DNA of 64,000 nt from Crocodylus rhombifer (GCA_038503035.1 JAVSML010024243.1:314647-378646), one strand, 5' to 3'. Positions 44,556 to 57,636 are shown, counted from the first letter of the stretch. Notes: generated by a model from the letters alone, not told the origin. Translations and numbers: made by a program.

Positions 44556-47500
44556 AACTAACCCCCCCTTATCTTTTATAGTGTTAAAAGAGAGTCTACC
44601 TGGGACATGCATCCATTACTTTTTTATCATTGCTTCCATAGAAAATATTTTATTTTTTGGAAATCCTTGCAGCACATGTTGAAGATGATAATTAAGATTA
44701 GCTTGATTTTAGCAGTCATAGTTAGGCCCTGATTTTTTCATTCCTTACACAATTTAGAACCGAGTCCATTACTGTTTAGACAAATAATGGAAGTAGTAGA
44801 TAAAACATTCTTGACATCATACACATTCATTGTCTAAAGTTGTAAGTGATTTTTTGTAAAAATCAGCAAGCAGTGAAAGGCAGTTGCAGTTAACTGAAGT
44901 AGAGAAAGATGTGGTGAAAGGACTGAATGCAAAGAAGAAGGAAAGTCTATGATCTTTTTTTTTTCTATTTAATTTCCCTGTCATTGTGTTCGGGCTCTAG
45001 CAACATCTTAATATAAAACAATTCATGGCTCTGATGGAGCCTCTCCTTAATTCAGCGGTAAATGTGCAGATCCTTGAATCTAGGAAGTGAAACTAGTACT
45101 TGAAACAGTAATAAAAAATAAAAACATAAATAAAAAAATAAACAGTAATTAAAAAAATATACCTAATCTGCAGGAAATCTTCAACATGGTAGCCACACAG
45201 AATTATGGTGTCATAGGAAGAGTTTGGAAACTATAAGAAATCCTATTCCTACTAAACTGGGAAGTTTAATAATTTGTAATGTTATGAACATTAGTGCTCA
45301 AAAAATGTAGCAGTTTATTCTTCTTAGTTTAATTTTTAAATTGATATGAATACTACCATAACATATTATAAAATCTGTCATAATTCACATTTCCTTACAT
45401 ATTTCAGTTGCACTATTCTAGAGCAAAGACTTTTGACCACTCAGAGTATATTTCAATGTATACTTCATACTATTGATAAAAAGTGATTCTCCAGCGGGGT
45501 GATGTGGCAGGGTGTCTTAAAGTCCTTTCAAGGGAGCTGTGGGCTTCCATGCAATATTGAGCACTGTTCGGTATGCTGACATGATTCACAAAATAAAGCC
45601 AGAGATTTCAAGCAGGGATCCATCATGTTAAAACCATTCTGACCTATTGTGGCCTTCATGAATTATTTGCAACCGAAGAATTGCTCTGTTATATTTCTGT
45701 AGTCAAAAAATGAGTGAAAACTTAGAACTGTTATTTTCCAGGGGGTGTCTTGAGTGAAAAAGGAGTGTTTTATAGATTTGGCAATGTATATAAAAGTCCA
45801 CAAGGTGGTGCTCAAGCAGTAACTTTTAAGCTCATAATGTAGCAACTATGAATGTTAACAAGCTGAATTTGAAAATGTTGCTGTCAAACAGATGTTCTTG
45901 TCTTTGATGCTGTATCTAAGTTAAGGTGGGAATGATGAGGTCGGGAAGGCTAATAAATTTATTATGTGGTGGAAAAGTTATTTCTCCTTGCCCAGGAGAC
46001 AGAAAAGCCATTATTTTTTACAGCATAATACTAGCTTTTCTTTGTCCATTTTGACATGGAATTCTCCTAATCCTTTTCATAGCTTATAATTTTGTTATTC
46101 TTTATATGCTGTCCACTTCTGGTTATGAGTGAAGGAACTAGCATTCATAAAGAGATTATGGTAGTTGCTGTAAGCAGGATGTTAAAAAGTTCAATAAATA
46201 TAAATAAATCTGTCACAGAAAAATGCCTTGGACACTGATTCACTGATCATCCAACAGTGAATAAAAAGTGTAGACAATACAATAATGCAAAGAGGCAGAT
46301 GATGTGAGAGAATGGCAATGACTGTAAACAAAGCAGACAGTTTGGCATAAGTGTTTTTCCCACTTTGATCAAATAGAGCATCCTTTGCTGTTCTGCTTGC
46401 CAAAGTGCTGCATCTTTTTTTCCATCCTTCACAAAACCCTTATTCATCTTCTCCCTGAAATTATATATAGATCATTTATAATTTAAAGTTAATAGTGACT
46501 ATCTCTGAAGATGAGGCAATAAATTACCATTCTAGGCGTTGTAGTGTTTCATTCTTATCCATGGCTATCATGGCAAGAACCTTTTTTGCCAGGGGAAGTT
46601 AGTATTCGTTCGTTCCCCCTCTTCTTTTTTATGCCCTTGATCTCTTCTGCTAACTCATAAAGTCAACACAAAGCAAGTCCGTCAGAACTGCCAATTTCCT
46701 CATTGACATGTTGGAACTTTACGACCGTTGCATTTGCCACTCTTGACCCAGCAGTTACAGACTACTTCTTGAGTTTGCTACTTCAGCAACCCAATGAAAG
46801 TCATTCCATTTAGCAACAGTTATTGGATTTATGAATTGTAATGATGGTCTAAAATTAAAAGTATACTGTGCTGTCTTTTTATGTTAGCCATTGATGCCAG
46901 TCCCAGAGATGTGAAAACAAATTAGTCATTTTAATCTACCTTATGCAAAAAGAATGAAAGCCACCATTACATGTTTCAAAGCCAAGCAGGTCCTCTAGTT
47001 ATTTCACTCTCCATGACAGCTGATAGAGCAGTAATCATCCTATTTGAATAAACTTGAAGTGTCTCTGAATGAGGAAATCTCATACGCTTCATTATGCAGC
47101 AGGTTGGGAGGAGTGTGATGACAGTTCTGTGAAGAAAGGACTTAACCCTCTCCTGCTATTTCTGTGTAGACTTTGAACACACATGTCCAGATCCTCCAAA
47201 GTATTTGAGCATCTAATTCCCACTGGGTAGAGCAGCTTTGAGGAGGTGAGCCCAAGTTCACTGACATTCAGGGTTTCTCTCAAAAAAGAGTAATTAATTT
47301 GCAACGCTTGCATCCATATGTTCATATCAAATATACCCTGTTGGCTCCAAAATGTAGATTTTGGATTTTCTCTGTTGCTTAGTTCCTTTCACTTACCTAG
47401 TAAGATTTTTGGGTTTTTTCTTTTTTGTTGTTGTTGGTTTTTTGGGGGGTGGGAGGGTGGGGGGAGTTGTTAGTGTTCAAAAGGTCAGGGTTTAGATTAG

Positions 47501-49802
47501 GTCAGTTCCTGGCAGCTCAGTTTGCTGGTCTTTTCCCCCTGGTAACTATATTTTTGCTTCAGAATCTAAGGTCATTTTTCTTTTTTAAAACAGTTATTAA
47601 CTATTAAGGTTGCAAAAAATAACCTTTAAAATGTGAGCAGACTATAAAGGAATGTAGTAAAACCTGCAGCATCTGGAAAAAGAATACCTCTAAAAAGTGT
47701 GCACTACATTTCACTGCTTCATTCATGCAGTTTGTTAACTCAGAGGCCTAATTGGGATTTACAAAGCAGCCTTTGTTAGTTATCTGAGTTCATGATACAA
47801 AGAGGAGGAACAATTATACCTGGACATCTTTATAATCTATGTGTGTTACATGCGTCGCGGTCCCTTGTTTTAAAATATTTTTTTTAGTGCAGGTGGCATA
47901 CAATTCATGTATCGTGGCTAAAATATTCTGAAAATAAATTGTCAATATGCTTCTTTGTGAAAGGCTCACTACTGAATTTACCTCAATTTTTCATATTTCA
48001 CTCTTATATTTTTAGATGGCGCAGCTAGATCTTCTGCTTCTTGTGCTGGGTACAAAAGAGCCTTTAATGTACACCTGAAGTATATGGAGGCTTGGAAACC
48101 TTTGTACCAGTATATTTTTCTCAAGCATTCTGACCATTTTTGGCATATTGGACCAGCCTTTAGGTTTAGAGGCTCAGGGATGAAACAGAGCAGTGTGGAC
48201 AGTCTTTCCCTCCTGCAAGTAAATTAATTACACCAGACTGCTTTCTCTTCATTATTTGCTGCATCTTGCTTTCCAATTTAGCAATTATTGTACAGAGGTA
48301 GAATTAGAGTTTCTCCCTCTAGCATTGTTAGTGCTTCATAATGGTCTCCTTTACATCTATCCACATTTGAACAGCCCAGCAAATGGTTTCCTTCCCCTTG
48401 TCATCCCCTGCTCTGCATAAACTGTCTATGTATTTGATTTCAATAATTATATATATAGATGTGTGTGTGCATTTTCCTTAATGTTTTTCTGTTCTTTTGC
48501 ACATCTGCCTTTCCCTCATCTGTGGCAATTTAAGGATAATTAAAGCACCCCTATGCCATGAGCACAATATTTGCTTGGCCACTGTATCTCCTGTGGTTTA
48601 ATTCAAGTCAGAATGTATGTACAGTCTTTCAAGAGCTACCTAATAGGAGCCTGAGATCCTTTTCTTCTAAAGCTCAGCCACCTGTGGTTTAAAGCCAATA
48701 GCTCTGAACTGTGGTTCAATTAACTGATTATGATGCTGGGTAGGTCAAAAATCCCATCAAATCAGTACAGTTTGAGGCCTTTAATGCATCTGAGAAGAGG
48801 TTGGGGGAGTGGTCGGGGGTTAGAACAGCTGCCTCCTGGGGTCAGGCAAAATATCCTAAGAACAACAAGCACTGGAAATGTTTTACAGTTCAAACTCTGG
48901 TTAATATAGCTTTCAACCATAGCTTTTTTTTTCTAACAAAAAGAAAAAGCTCAAGATAGTAGATAGGATCGAGAATATAGTTTTCCACAAGACCTTTGGA
49001 ACAGGGCCAGTTAAGTTTCTCACTGTGCAAAAGTGTGACTTTAAACTGTAAACTGTGGTGCTCGGCACGTCACAAGGGAAGGGTGAAGCTTCCTCATTTA
49101 GGCTGAGGCAGTGGTGGTAGCACAGGCTGCCGCTGCTGCTTAGGTACAGCAAAAGCCATGGGGGTAGCACAGACTTCCTGGGGTATGCCATTTTGGCACC
49201 ACCTTTGTATGAGTGCCCAGGATTGGTGCTCCAGTGCCCCACCTCCAAGTTACATTATTGATTCTGTGACTAGCTTCTCAAAACTCAGTTTAATAGTTGC
49301 TAATTTACAAAACTGCACTGGTATTTTCTGACCAATGAAAAAGTGCACTAATATCCATTCCAGATTTTAGTTCGATCTGCAATTATCATAAAGCAAACAA
49401 GAAAGGCAGGTATATACTTGCAACATAGTTCAAACACTGGGATCATGAATATAGAGTTGTGAGTTTCCAATAGGCCAAAAATGAGCTAATTGGTAACTAT
49501 TATAGCCATGTATGAAGTTTCACATGAAATATGTAATCTCCAGTGAGACAAGTAAGAAGCTGATTGAGCCTTCTAATGTGGTGGTGTTTTTTCTCTCTTA
49601 AGCTGACTGTAATATATTCCCAGAAAGAAGGGATGGCCCTCTTTATCTCTCCTTTTGACCTCCAATACAATGTGCATTTTAGACCCCATGATTCCTACGG
49701 TAGTTTTACTTTCCATGAGTCTCACAAAAGAGATAGGGAGTAGACAAGAACAGCATACTTGAAGAAAACTGGGAAGAAGAGAGCCACCAAGAGTTTTAAG
49801 GT
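44556..49802. other. 5 kb without recognised features
   Basis: Mostly AT-rich, apparently single-copy DNA. It has an A-rich low-complexity patch at about 45105-45165, a T/G-rich patch at 47414-47466 and a GC-richer stretch near 49050-49250. I see no LINE, MITE end, tRNA or exon. The evenly mixed stretches at about 46640-46870 and 48180-48440 could be conserved non-coding DNA, but nothing here proves it. Confidence 0.4.
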
Positions 49803-50887
49803 TAGGGACAGGCATTCAAAAAGCCTGAGCCTGAATTCATTCAATCTTTGCAGGTTAGTCTAACCTGCCTAGGCTGAATCAGTTTGCAATTGAACAGACA
49901 TCCCCTCTGGACTCAGGAACTGTAGGCACATGCCTGCAGTGGCTCAGGCTTTAAGTTGGGGATGCTAAAGCACCCCTCCCTTCCCTTCCACAATGCTGAG
50001 TTGAGGTGGGCATAGCCAGCCCTGTCATGATGCTCTAATTAGGGAAGGTGTAAACCCCCCACCCTGCCTGAACCATCCTAGGCTTTTTCCTTCTCGTTGC
50101 TCAAGGGATAAGAGTGTTGCCAAACCCTGCACCTGTTGATACTGAGTTTTTCAATCTCTGTCTGCCTACTTCTTCAGACTGTCTGCAAACCAGATCATTT
50201 TTAATACCTGTCTCTGTCCCCTCTTGAAGACTGATAGATTGCACACAGCAGATTGTTTGTTGGCCCATCAAGCCCTACAAAAGAAAACATCTCTCTCATT
50301 AGTTTCAAGCTCTTATCTGCAGGGTGCATTTGCATTTGCAGGCCACTAGCTGTCTTCCCTTTGTTCCAGTAAAATTGAAGACCCACACGGACACCTCTCA
50401 GCATTAGCTAGCATGGGGATGGGGAGGCATGGCCAGATGCTGGGTTCCAGCGATGAGAGAGAAGTGGGAGGTGGGAATCCCTGATTGAGCAGCCAGTGGG
50501 GAGGGGCAGATGGAACAGGGGGAAGCCTGGAAGCTGCTGCAGTCCTTCAGCCAGCCAGAGCAGTGATAGTGCTGTGGTTAGGTTGGAGAGGGGTGGGGCC
50601 AACCCTGCTCTGCTCCAGCAGATAGCCCTGCCCAGCCCAGAGAGTATGCCAAGATGCTAGAGGAGTCTGGTTTAACTTAAACTAGGAAGGGGTCTGGGAC
50701 AGACATTGCATAAACTGGTCTGACCCAAATCTATTAAGTCTGATGCTACATTCAACCATATTTATCTCAAACTGGCTTCAGCCATTTTCAAACTGGTTTA
50801 TGTGCACTGAACATCTGTTCTGTTACAGGTGTAAACCAGTTTCTGATCACTTAAACCAGTTTATGTGTAATGTAATATCAGTCCCTA
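49803..50887 (+). mobile_element. DNA-transposon-like repeat, copy D (partner at 14262)
   Basis: The left end TAGGGACAGGC and the reverse complement of the right end TAGGGACTGA form short terminal inverted repeats. Left and right segments match copy C at 14262-14730. The middle (about 49900-50640) is longer and GC-rich in places, so C may be an internally deleted relative. Internal CAGTTT..AAACTGG motifs are repeated near the right end. No protein is encoded and no target duplication is clear. Confidence 0.7.
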
Positions 50888-52599
50888 GCCTAAATGGCTT
50901 GTTGCCCTGGCTCAGGAACCTTCATGGCAGGAAAAATCCTGTTGTCAGCACTGTCAATCCTTAATAATTACTTTACATGTGAGACGTATCTCTTCAAGAA
51001 AAAAACGACTACAGAGGTTTTTTCATCTAGACTTAGGTCTGTCAGACTTGTTGCCAACTAGAGCTGGAATTCCCTATTGGTTTTACTGAAAACCAATTGG
51101 TTTTACTGAAGAAAACCAAGATGTAATAACTTCGCTAATTTCACTGTAACCAGTGTATTTTGTTTCTGGATATTAGTTTGATACTAAACAAGTCTTGTGA
51201 AGACGTCTTAACTGCCTTTGTTCTGTTTACTACAAAGTGTCCTAAAAAATGGGAACTGTTAGACGGTGCTTATTTTAGCTTGTCATAATTAGCAAGCCCC
51301 TTATCTCAGGCAGTTGAAGCTTCTCATCTTCAGATTGAACCTACCAATTTTCAGGCTGATATGAGTTCTTTTGGCTATTTCTTTATGGAAAAAAGCCACT
51401 CAATCAAGCTTGTAATGGAAACTCAGCTGCTACCTTAACTGTAAAGAGACAGCTGTCACTCCAGAATATTTGAAGGGCTTACATCCTTAAGAGACAAACC
51501 TTCTCTGAATACCACGCACAGACACATACATGTGTGAAAAGTCTTGGAATTAGAAGTGTTACTGTTGAAGATGTTTTAATGTTTAAAGTAGTTTACCAAA
51601 CACCAGTGACCTGTATTTGAATTTGGATCCCAGTTCTTGCCCCAAATATGTCATGGTAAGTAATATCTCACACAAAGACACTGAGAATCATGATCATTAA
51701 CCATTGTGGTGCACTCAAGTAATTTTTTCCTCCAACAGTCTAAGCCAGCTAAACTGTAGAATAAAGGACTTGCACCAACTGTTGATTGTCATGTTGACAG
51801 ATTAATCATGCAGTGTTGTCATTTTTAATATGTAGATTAACAGTTCTCTCAGAACTGTACCTTGGTTTAAATTTAACTTAAACTTCAGTGCTCTCCCACC
51901 TTCTTCATCAATATAACAGCTTTCAGAGATCATATAAAATTATAGACTCTGAAATACCCCTATGCAACTGTTAACTCAGTAGAGTCTTTCAAAATTAACC
52001 TGAATTCAACTTTTAAGGCCTAGACATGTGATGCGTTTAAATGGGTGCAGTTTACATCAGTTTTGTTCATTGATGTAAGTTGTAACAGAATCTGGAGCTG
52101 ACAGATGGCCAGCTATTCTAGCCACTATTACAGGGCTTTACCACTAAGTGGCAGGCAAACAGGTATTGCCTGTTCAGTTTGAGCAAATGTCTCAAACTAG
52201 ATATAGAGAGAGCTATTTAGGTGTGTAATTTTACCCCTGTTTTCTTTACCCCTAGGATCTTTTTAAATACCACATTCATCTAAGTTACACCAGCCTAGGG
52301 TTGTTTAATGCATTGTCCAAACTTTCTTTTCAATGGTGTAAAACCTAGTTATAAACCAAATAAACTATGTTGTGTGTCCAGTTACTGAGTGTGTCACCAG
52401 CTGAATACATACTCACAGACTGTTTCTACCTGCCATCCCTTCCTTTTCTGTTCTCTTCTATTGTGTGTTCCCTCCTCCAAGAATCTCTTTGACAGGACTG
52501 TCAAAATGAATCAGCCTTTTATTTATACCCAAATTGTTTGTACAAGGCCTTCCCTAATGTAAAGCCACGGTCTTTCATTAAGAGAAGTAGAGGAATATG
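50888..52599. other. No recognised gene or repeat
   Basis: AT-rich DNA with one short tandem duplication (51076-51118). The segment 51240-51490 is low in simple repeats and is a weak candidate for conserved non-coding DNA. Confidence 0.35.
51076..51118. repeat. Short tandem duplication, 20/23 bp units
   Basis: ATTGGTTTTACTGA...AAAACCA is repeated back to back at 51076-51095 and 51096-51118. The second unit carries three extra bases, and each unit can also fold on itself. Confidence 0.85.
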
Positions 52600-52707
52600 C
52601 GAAAAGTGAGTGTTGTGGTTACTGCATTAGGCTAGGATTTGGATGATCAGAGTTCAGCTCCTTGCTCCATCATAGACAGCATGTGTGACTGGTCAAGTCA
52701 CTTAAGG
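52600..52707 (+). mobile_element. MIR SINE relic (5' half)
   Basis: TGTTGTGGTTACTGCATTAG resembles the tRNA-derived MIR head. It is followed by GATCAGAGTTCAGCTCC (a remnant of box B) and 'TGTGACTGGTCAAGTCACTTA', which corresponds to 'gtgaccttgggcaagtcactta' of MIR. It is cut off by the small hAT element that follows. Confidence 0.78.
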
Positions 52708-53109
52708 CAGGGCTGTTCAACTGGTAGCCTGCAGGCTACTTATGGCCTATGAGGTGTTAAGTTGCAGTCCTTGGTTCTGGTCCAGCCGCTGCTGCCCTCC
52801 CCCCCGCCGCCCCGCCGCCCTGTTGCGGAGGTTGCAACAGAGGCTTTAGGCTCCCCCTTCCTCCTCCAGCTTCTGCTTTCTACTCCTGCCCCAGGGGGTG
52901 GGGCATATGGTGCAAGGACCTGAGAGTAAACCTGGGGTTGCACCTTGCAGCATTGGGAAGGTGTGTGGTGTGCATTCAGTTAAGTGGGGGAGCACTTGTG
53001 CCACTTGCAACCTATGGCTTGCCCCGGTGTGACCCACAGCCATGCAGTTGCTGCTGGTGGGGCCTGCAAGGCATTTGGTCCTTGACCTCACAGAAGATGA
53101 ACAGCTCTG
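52708..53109. mobile_element. Small hAT-like element inserted in MIR
   Basis: The left end CAGGGCTGTTCAACTGG and the reverse complement of the right end CAGAGCTGTTCATC share CAG.GCTGTTCA, a Charlie-style hAT terminus. Flanking octamers ACTTAAGG and ATGTAGGG agree at 5 of 8 positions, compatible with an old 8 bp duplication. The interior has GCCGCC/CCGCCC runs. It lies immediately after MIR sequence. Confidence 0.65.
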
Positions 53110-53707
53110 ATGTAGGGTATGTCTGTACTGCTTTAATACTGCTTGCGAGAGCACTGTTGAGAACAATTCCATGCCGTTCCATTCTGTGTGCACCATTTCC
53201 AGCAATATGTCTGTAATGCTGCATTGCAGGGCCACCTGCCACTTATAAGCATGCTGAAGATAATCATCTCAAGAACAGCAGGAGGTTGTTCAGGGCAGCT
53301 TTGCTTCAGTTCTGGGATTGGCACATAGAAAGAGGAGCATCTGGGGTGGGGAACTTGCTTATTGATGGTGTTTCCCAGAGTGCTGCAGAAGTAACATAGA
53401 TATGACCCTATGGCCATATTTTAGCGGTGTTTAGGGCATGACATGATGCAGCAGCCGGCAGGGAGATCTGCCCTAGGTCTGCAAATGTCACCAGAATGAA
53501 TATAGTCATTAGAGCTTGGTGCTGAACTTGGCTAATAAGCCCTGCTTTTCAGCTATAAAAATGTTGGGCATAGCACCATGCTAACATTGCTATATTGCTT
53601 TCAATTCTGGAGCCTATTGTATATAAATCTAGCTCAGATGTCTTGGCAGGTCTGCAAAGTAGACCAGAACTCCCATTATACCTATGGGAATTAGGTACCC
53701 ATCCACC
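53110..53707. other. No assignable feature
   Basis: Mixed-composition DNA. It begins AGGGTATGTCTGTACTGC, which resembles a MITE left end without a partner. Confidence 0.35.
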
Positions 53708-56028
53708 TTTCATAGATTCATAGAATCATAGAAGTAGGGTCAGAAGGGACCTTGTAGATCTTCAAGTCCAACCCACCACCTGGGCAGGAGAAAAACTGGG
53801 CTCAAATGACTGCAGCCAGGTAGGCATCAAGCCTCTTCTTAAAGACCCCCCAGGGTGGGAGCGAGCACCACTTCTCTTGGAAGTTGGTTCTAGATCCTAG
53901 CCACCCTGACTGTGAAGTAGTTCTTACGGATGTCTAATCTAAACCTACTCTCCAACAACTTATGGCCGTTATTCCTTGTTATGCCAGGGGGCACTAGGGG
54001 AAACAAGGTCTCTCCCAAATCCTTCTGGTCCCCCCCTAGTGAGTTTATAGATGGTCACCAGGTCCCTCCTCAGCCTTCTCTTGTGAAGGCTGAGCAGGCT
54101 CAGGTCCTGGCAGTCTGTGGGATGCACAGAACTGGACACAGTACTCCAGCTGTAGCCTGACCAGTGTCGTGTAGAGGGGAAGGATCGCCTCCTTGGCCCT
54201 ACTTGAGATGCACCTGTGGATGCATGACAAGGTCCAGTTAGCCCTGCCAACTGTGACCTAGCATTGTTGGCCCCTGTTCATCTTGGAGTCAGTAATGTCT
54301 CCGAGATCCCTTTCTGGCTCTGTGCTCTCAAGAAGGGAGTTTCCCATCTTATAAGTGTGTGCTGCTGGTTACTACTGCCCAAGTGCAGCACCCTGCACTT
54401 GTCAGTATTGAAATGCATCCTGTTTTTGTTAGCCCACCCCTGTAACCTATCCAGTGCTTGCTGCAATTTTTCCCTCGCTACAAGCGTGCTCACCCCAAAT
54501 TTTGGTATCATCAGCAAATTTAAACAGGTTGCTTTTCATCCCATTGTCCTAATTGCTGATAAAGAAATTGAACAGCGCAGGCCCCAGGACTGATCCCTGG
54601 GGGACTCCACTGCCTGCTTCCCTCCAGGTCAAATATGACCCATCCACTGCCACCCTCTGAGTACGACCCTTCAGCCAATCTGCAATCCATCTGACTGTGT
54701 AGGCATCAATGCCACAGTCACCTAGTTTTTTTTAATGAGGATGGGGTGGAAGACGGTGTCAAAGGCCTTGCTGAAGTCCAGAAAGACTACGTCCATGGCG
54801 ACACCTGCATCCAATGCTTTTGTGACCTTATCATAAAAGGCAATCAGGTTGGTCTGACATGACGTGCCCCTAATGAAACCCTGCTGGTTGCCTTTGAGCC
54901 CCCCTACAGGCATGAGCAGAGGAAGTACACTTGTCTTTGGAGATAACACCCCCCTTCCACTGGTTGTATGCCACCTTTTTAGCAAACATTCCCGGATGCC
55001 CTTGGTGAACCAGGGTGGCTTTCAAGCACTCTTGCCCCCCTTGCTTCTTGTTGGGATAGTCACCCCTTGGGCCCTAAGTATCATCACCTTAAGGAATGAC
55101 CACTCATCTTGGGCACTGAGTTCCCCTGCTCTTGAGAACCCCAGCACATCTTCCACTAATCTCAACAAATTGAAGTTGGCCCTCTTGAAGTCTAGGGCTA
55201 CCGCCTTGCTGCAGGCCCTTGATACCCTACGCTGGATGCTGAATTCCAGCAAGAGATGATCACTATCATCCAGGTGGTCAAGAACCTGGAGGCCCCTTAC
55301 CAGGTCATCGCCTGTGGCCAGGACCAGGTCCAACAGGGCATTTCCTCTGGTGGGACTGTGCACCTCCTGAGTTAAGTGGAGGTCCTGTTATTTCAGCCAG
55401 GAACCTCCTCGAGCGGTCCAACCTGGCTGACTGTTCCTCCCAGCAGATGTCCAAGTAATTTAAATCGCCCATGACAACTATATCCCTTGCCTTAAGGGCC
55501 TCTGCAAGCTGGCCTGAAAATTCCCTGTCCAGCTCCTCCCCTTGGTTGGGGGATTTGTAGTAGACCCCCACTGTTAGATGTCTCTCCCCACGGCACCCTT
55601 GTATCTTGACCCAGAGCACTTCAGCTTGCCCCTCCTCTGACTCCATTCTGCTGGCAGAGGATGTGTATTGCTCCTTGACGTGGAGCACCACACCCCCACC
55701 TTTCCTTCCTTCTCTATCCCACCTGTATAGCTTATAGCTCCTAATGCTAACTGCCCAGTCATTGGATGAATCCCACCACATTTCTGTAAGCCCTATTATG
55801 TCTGGGTCTGAACTGGCTATTCTGAGGGCGAGTTCCTCCTGTTTGTTCCCCATACTACGGGCATTGGTACATATGCATTTAAGGCCTTGCATAGGTGCGT
55901 GTGCCACCCCCCAATTTGGGAGACTGTCTGGACCCCTGTTTCTTACCTGGGCACTCCTTGCATTTGTCACCTGTCTTGCTCGAGTGGTGTCACTTTGTCT
56001 TCCTGCGGCCTCCTCCACCTTTAAAAAT
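53708..56028 (-). mobile_element. CR1 LINE with internal deletion, antisense
   Basis: Read right to left. The endonuclease frame at 55305-56018 has NARSMGNKQEELAL, DIIGLTEMWW, GVYYKSPNQ and VVMGDLNYLDICW, and continues at 55022-55363 with LLDLVLATGDDLV and SDHLLLEF. About 600 bp present in the copy at 20197-23527 are missing near 54895-54955. Reverse-transcriptase parts follow: QQGFIRGTSCQTNLIAFYD, VVFLDFSKAFDTV, then KFADDTK near 54510, and the C-terminal tail. The 3' end near 53708 has CATAGATTCATAGAATCATAG-type repeats and marks another CR1 subfamily. Frameshifts and the deletion make it inactive. Confidence 0.93.
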
Positions 56029-56176
56029 CTGCTTCAGTTTTCTGTGTATAAAATTTGAAATTCCAATGCTGCTTTTTTGTGCATTTGACCATCTGTACCT
56101 TAGAGAGGATGCTATCTTTTACTTTGGGACTATAACATCCTGTATAATATATGCTGCCGTGATCTTAGTTAGAACC
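56029..56176. other. Short unassigned spacer
   Basis: AT-rich DNA between a CR1 5' end and a MITE. Nothing recognised. Confidence 0.4.
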
Positions 56177-56974
56177 TAAGGGTGCTTGTACACATGATGG
56201 GGGTTTAGTCTTTCAGGGTTGCATTCTGTGTCCTCTAAATTGAAATGGTGAGTTTTTAATTTGAACAGTGGGTTTAATTTTTTTGTTGTTGTGTACATGC
56301 AGTTGTCCTGGTGGCCACAGGTGCCTGCTGAAGGCAGAAGCAACAGTCAAGGAGCCCAATCCTTTTTTTTACCCAGCAGAGTCTTTCTGCCTCTGCCATG
56401 ACAGCAGGGTGAGTTGCCAGTGGGCTGAGCTTCCCCTGAACTGTGGGGGGCTCTGGTTCTTCCCTCCGTGGTGGCAGCACCCTCAGGGGCTTCCTAGATG
56501 GACTGTTAGTAGGCCAGGTGCTGCCTCAGCTTGTCAGCAGTCAATCCCACTCTTCCCAAGCCTGCTTGGGTCTCCAGCACCCTTTGAACCATCCCCACCA
56601 CCTTCTCTGGCCCCCAGCACAATCAGTTACCCTCCTGCTGCCTCCCCATGCTGCCTCAGAGGAAAGCTAGTTTGTTTGCAGGCAGCCCCAAGTGCCCTGG
56701 CAGTCAGAGATGCCTGCTGAAGGCAGAAGCAGCAAGGGACCTGATCCTTTTTTTGGTACAGACTGCCTGCCTCTCCCATGGTTGGTGGCGAGCTGACAGA
56801 TTAATGGTTGCAATGTTCCAAGTTACAACATTGCAAACTAAACTACATCGTGATGCAAACTTGCTTTAAAAAACCCAAACTCGTGTATGTGTGAAGTGTG
56901 ATGCCATTAAGCCACACAAAGGGAAATTTTAATAATGTGTAGATAGTAACATTGTCACATGTATAAGCACCCTA
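56177..56974. mobile_element. MITE with TAAGGGTGCTTGTACAC ends, 0.8 kb
   Basis: The left end TAAGGGTGCTTGTACACATG and the reverse complement of the right end TTAGGGTGCTTATACATGTG are near-identical over about 20 bp. AT-rich subterminal DNA surrounds a GC-rich interior with a direct duplication. Flanking octamers match only partly. The frames inside are spurious. Confidence 0.8.
56302..56795 (+). repeat. About 100 bp direct duplication inside the MITE
   Basis: 56302-56412 and about 56690-56795 share TGCCTGCTGAAGGCAGAAGC, a following GATCC/AATCC-TTTTTTT stretch and a 'CTGCCTCT.CCATG' segment. The unique middle is GC-rich. Confidence 0.75.
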
Positions 56975-56975
56975 A

Positions 56976-57510
56976 GATACCATGGTAATAAACATTAAAA
57001 AAAAATTAGACCATATTTAGATCCCCTGTCTGAGGAGGTAAATGCCCTCTTCTCCCATCCAGCATCCTGCACATGCTACTCTGGTGGTGCCTGAAGCTGC
57101 TCCTCTGGCCACTGCTGAGGCCTTCCCTGCCCTCTGGCAGCCCCTGTACAACCCCCCATCACACACCCGCACACACATTCTCAGCAGTGCACTCTGCTGC
57201 AAGTGGGCAGACAGGCAGATGAACAGACAAAGCCACACTTTGCAGCCCAGTTCATCCCTTCCATTACTACTTTCCCAGGGCTGTGACAGGGGGTGATTGC
57301 TGGTGTGAGAGACCCTCCAGGATCAGTTTCAGCAATGAGGGCTGCCTTGTACCCTGAAGTACAGACAAGGAGTCAGGAGGGGTCAGACAATGAAAAGAGC
57401 AAGTTGAGGTCCTGCCCTTGCCACACTTAATTAGCACCCACAGGATGGGTACTTCAGCCTTTTTAGCCTCAAGATTCCCCTCCATATCTTCACTGAATTT
57501 AGATCCATCT
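56976..57510. other. No assignable feature
   Basis: GC-richer stretch at about 57040-57420 with spurious frames. No repeat ends recognised. Confidence 0.35.
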
Positions 57511-57636
57511 CAGTGATTTTCAACAGGAGTGCTCCAGATTCAGACAAGTTGTAGAGTACCTCTTTAACAGTACGTTTCATCACTGGTATGGTTTCCTCTG
57601 GCAGGGTAATGGTATGTGTTATGTTTTGAAAAAAAG

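Noticed and set aside
52846..53417. Minus frames of 94-129 codons spanning the small hAT and its flank
   Set aside because: They cross an element boundary and resemble no protein family I know.
56268..56720. 150-codon frame with Cys/Leu-rich start
   Set aside because: Sits wholly inside a MITE interior with a direct duplication. No domain recognised.
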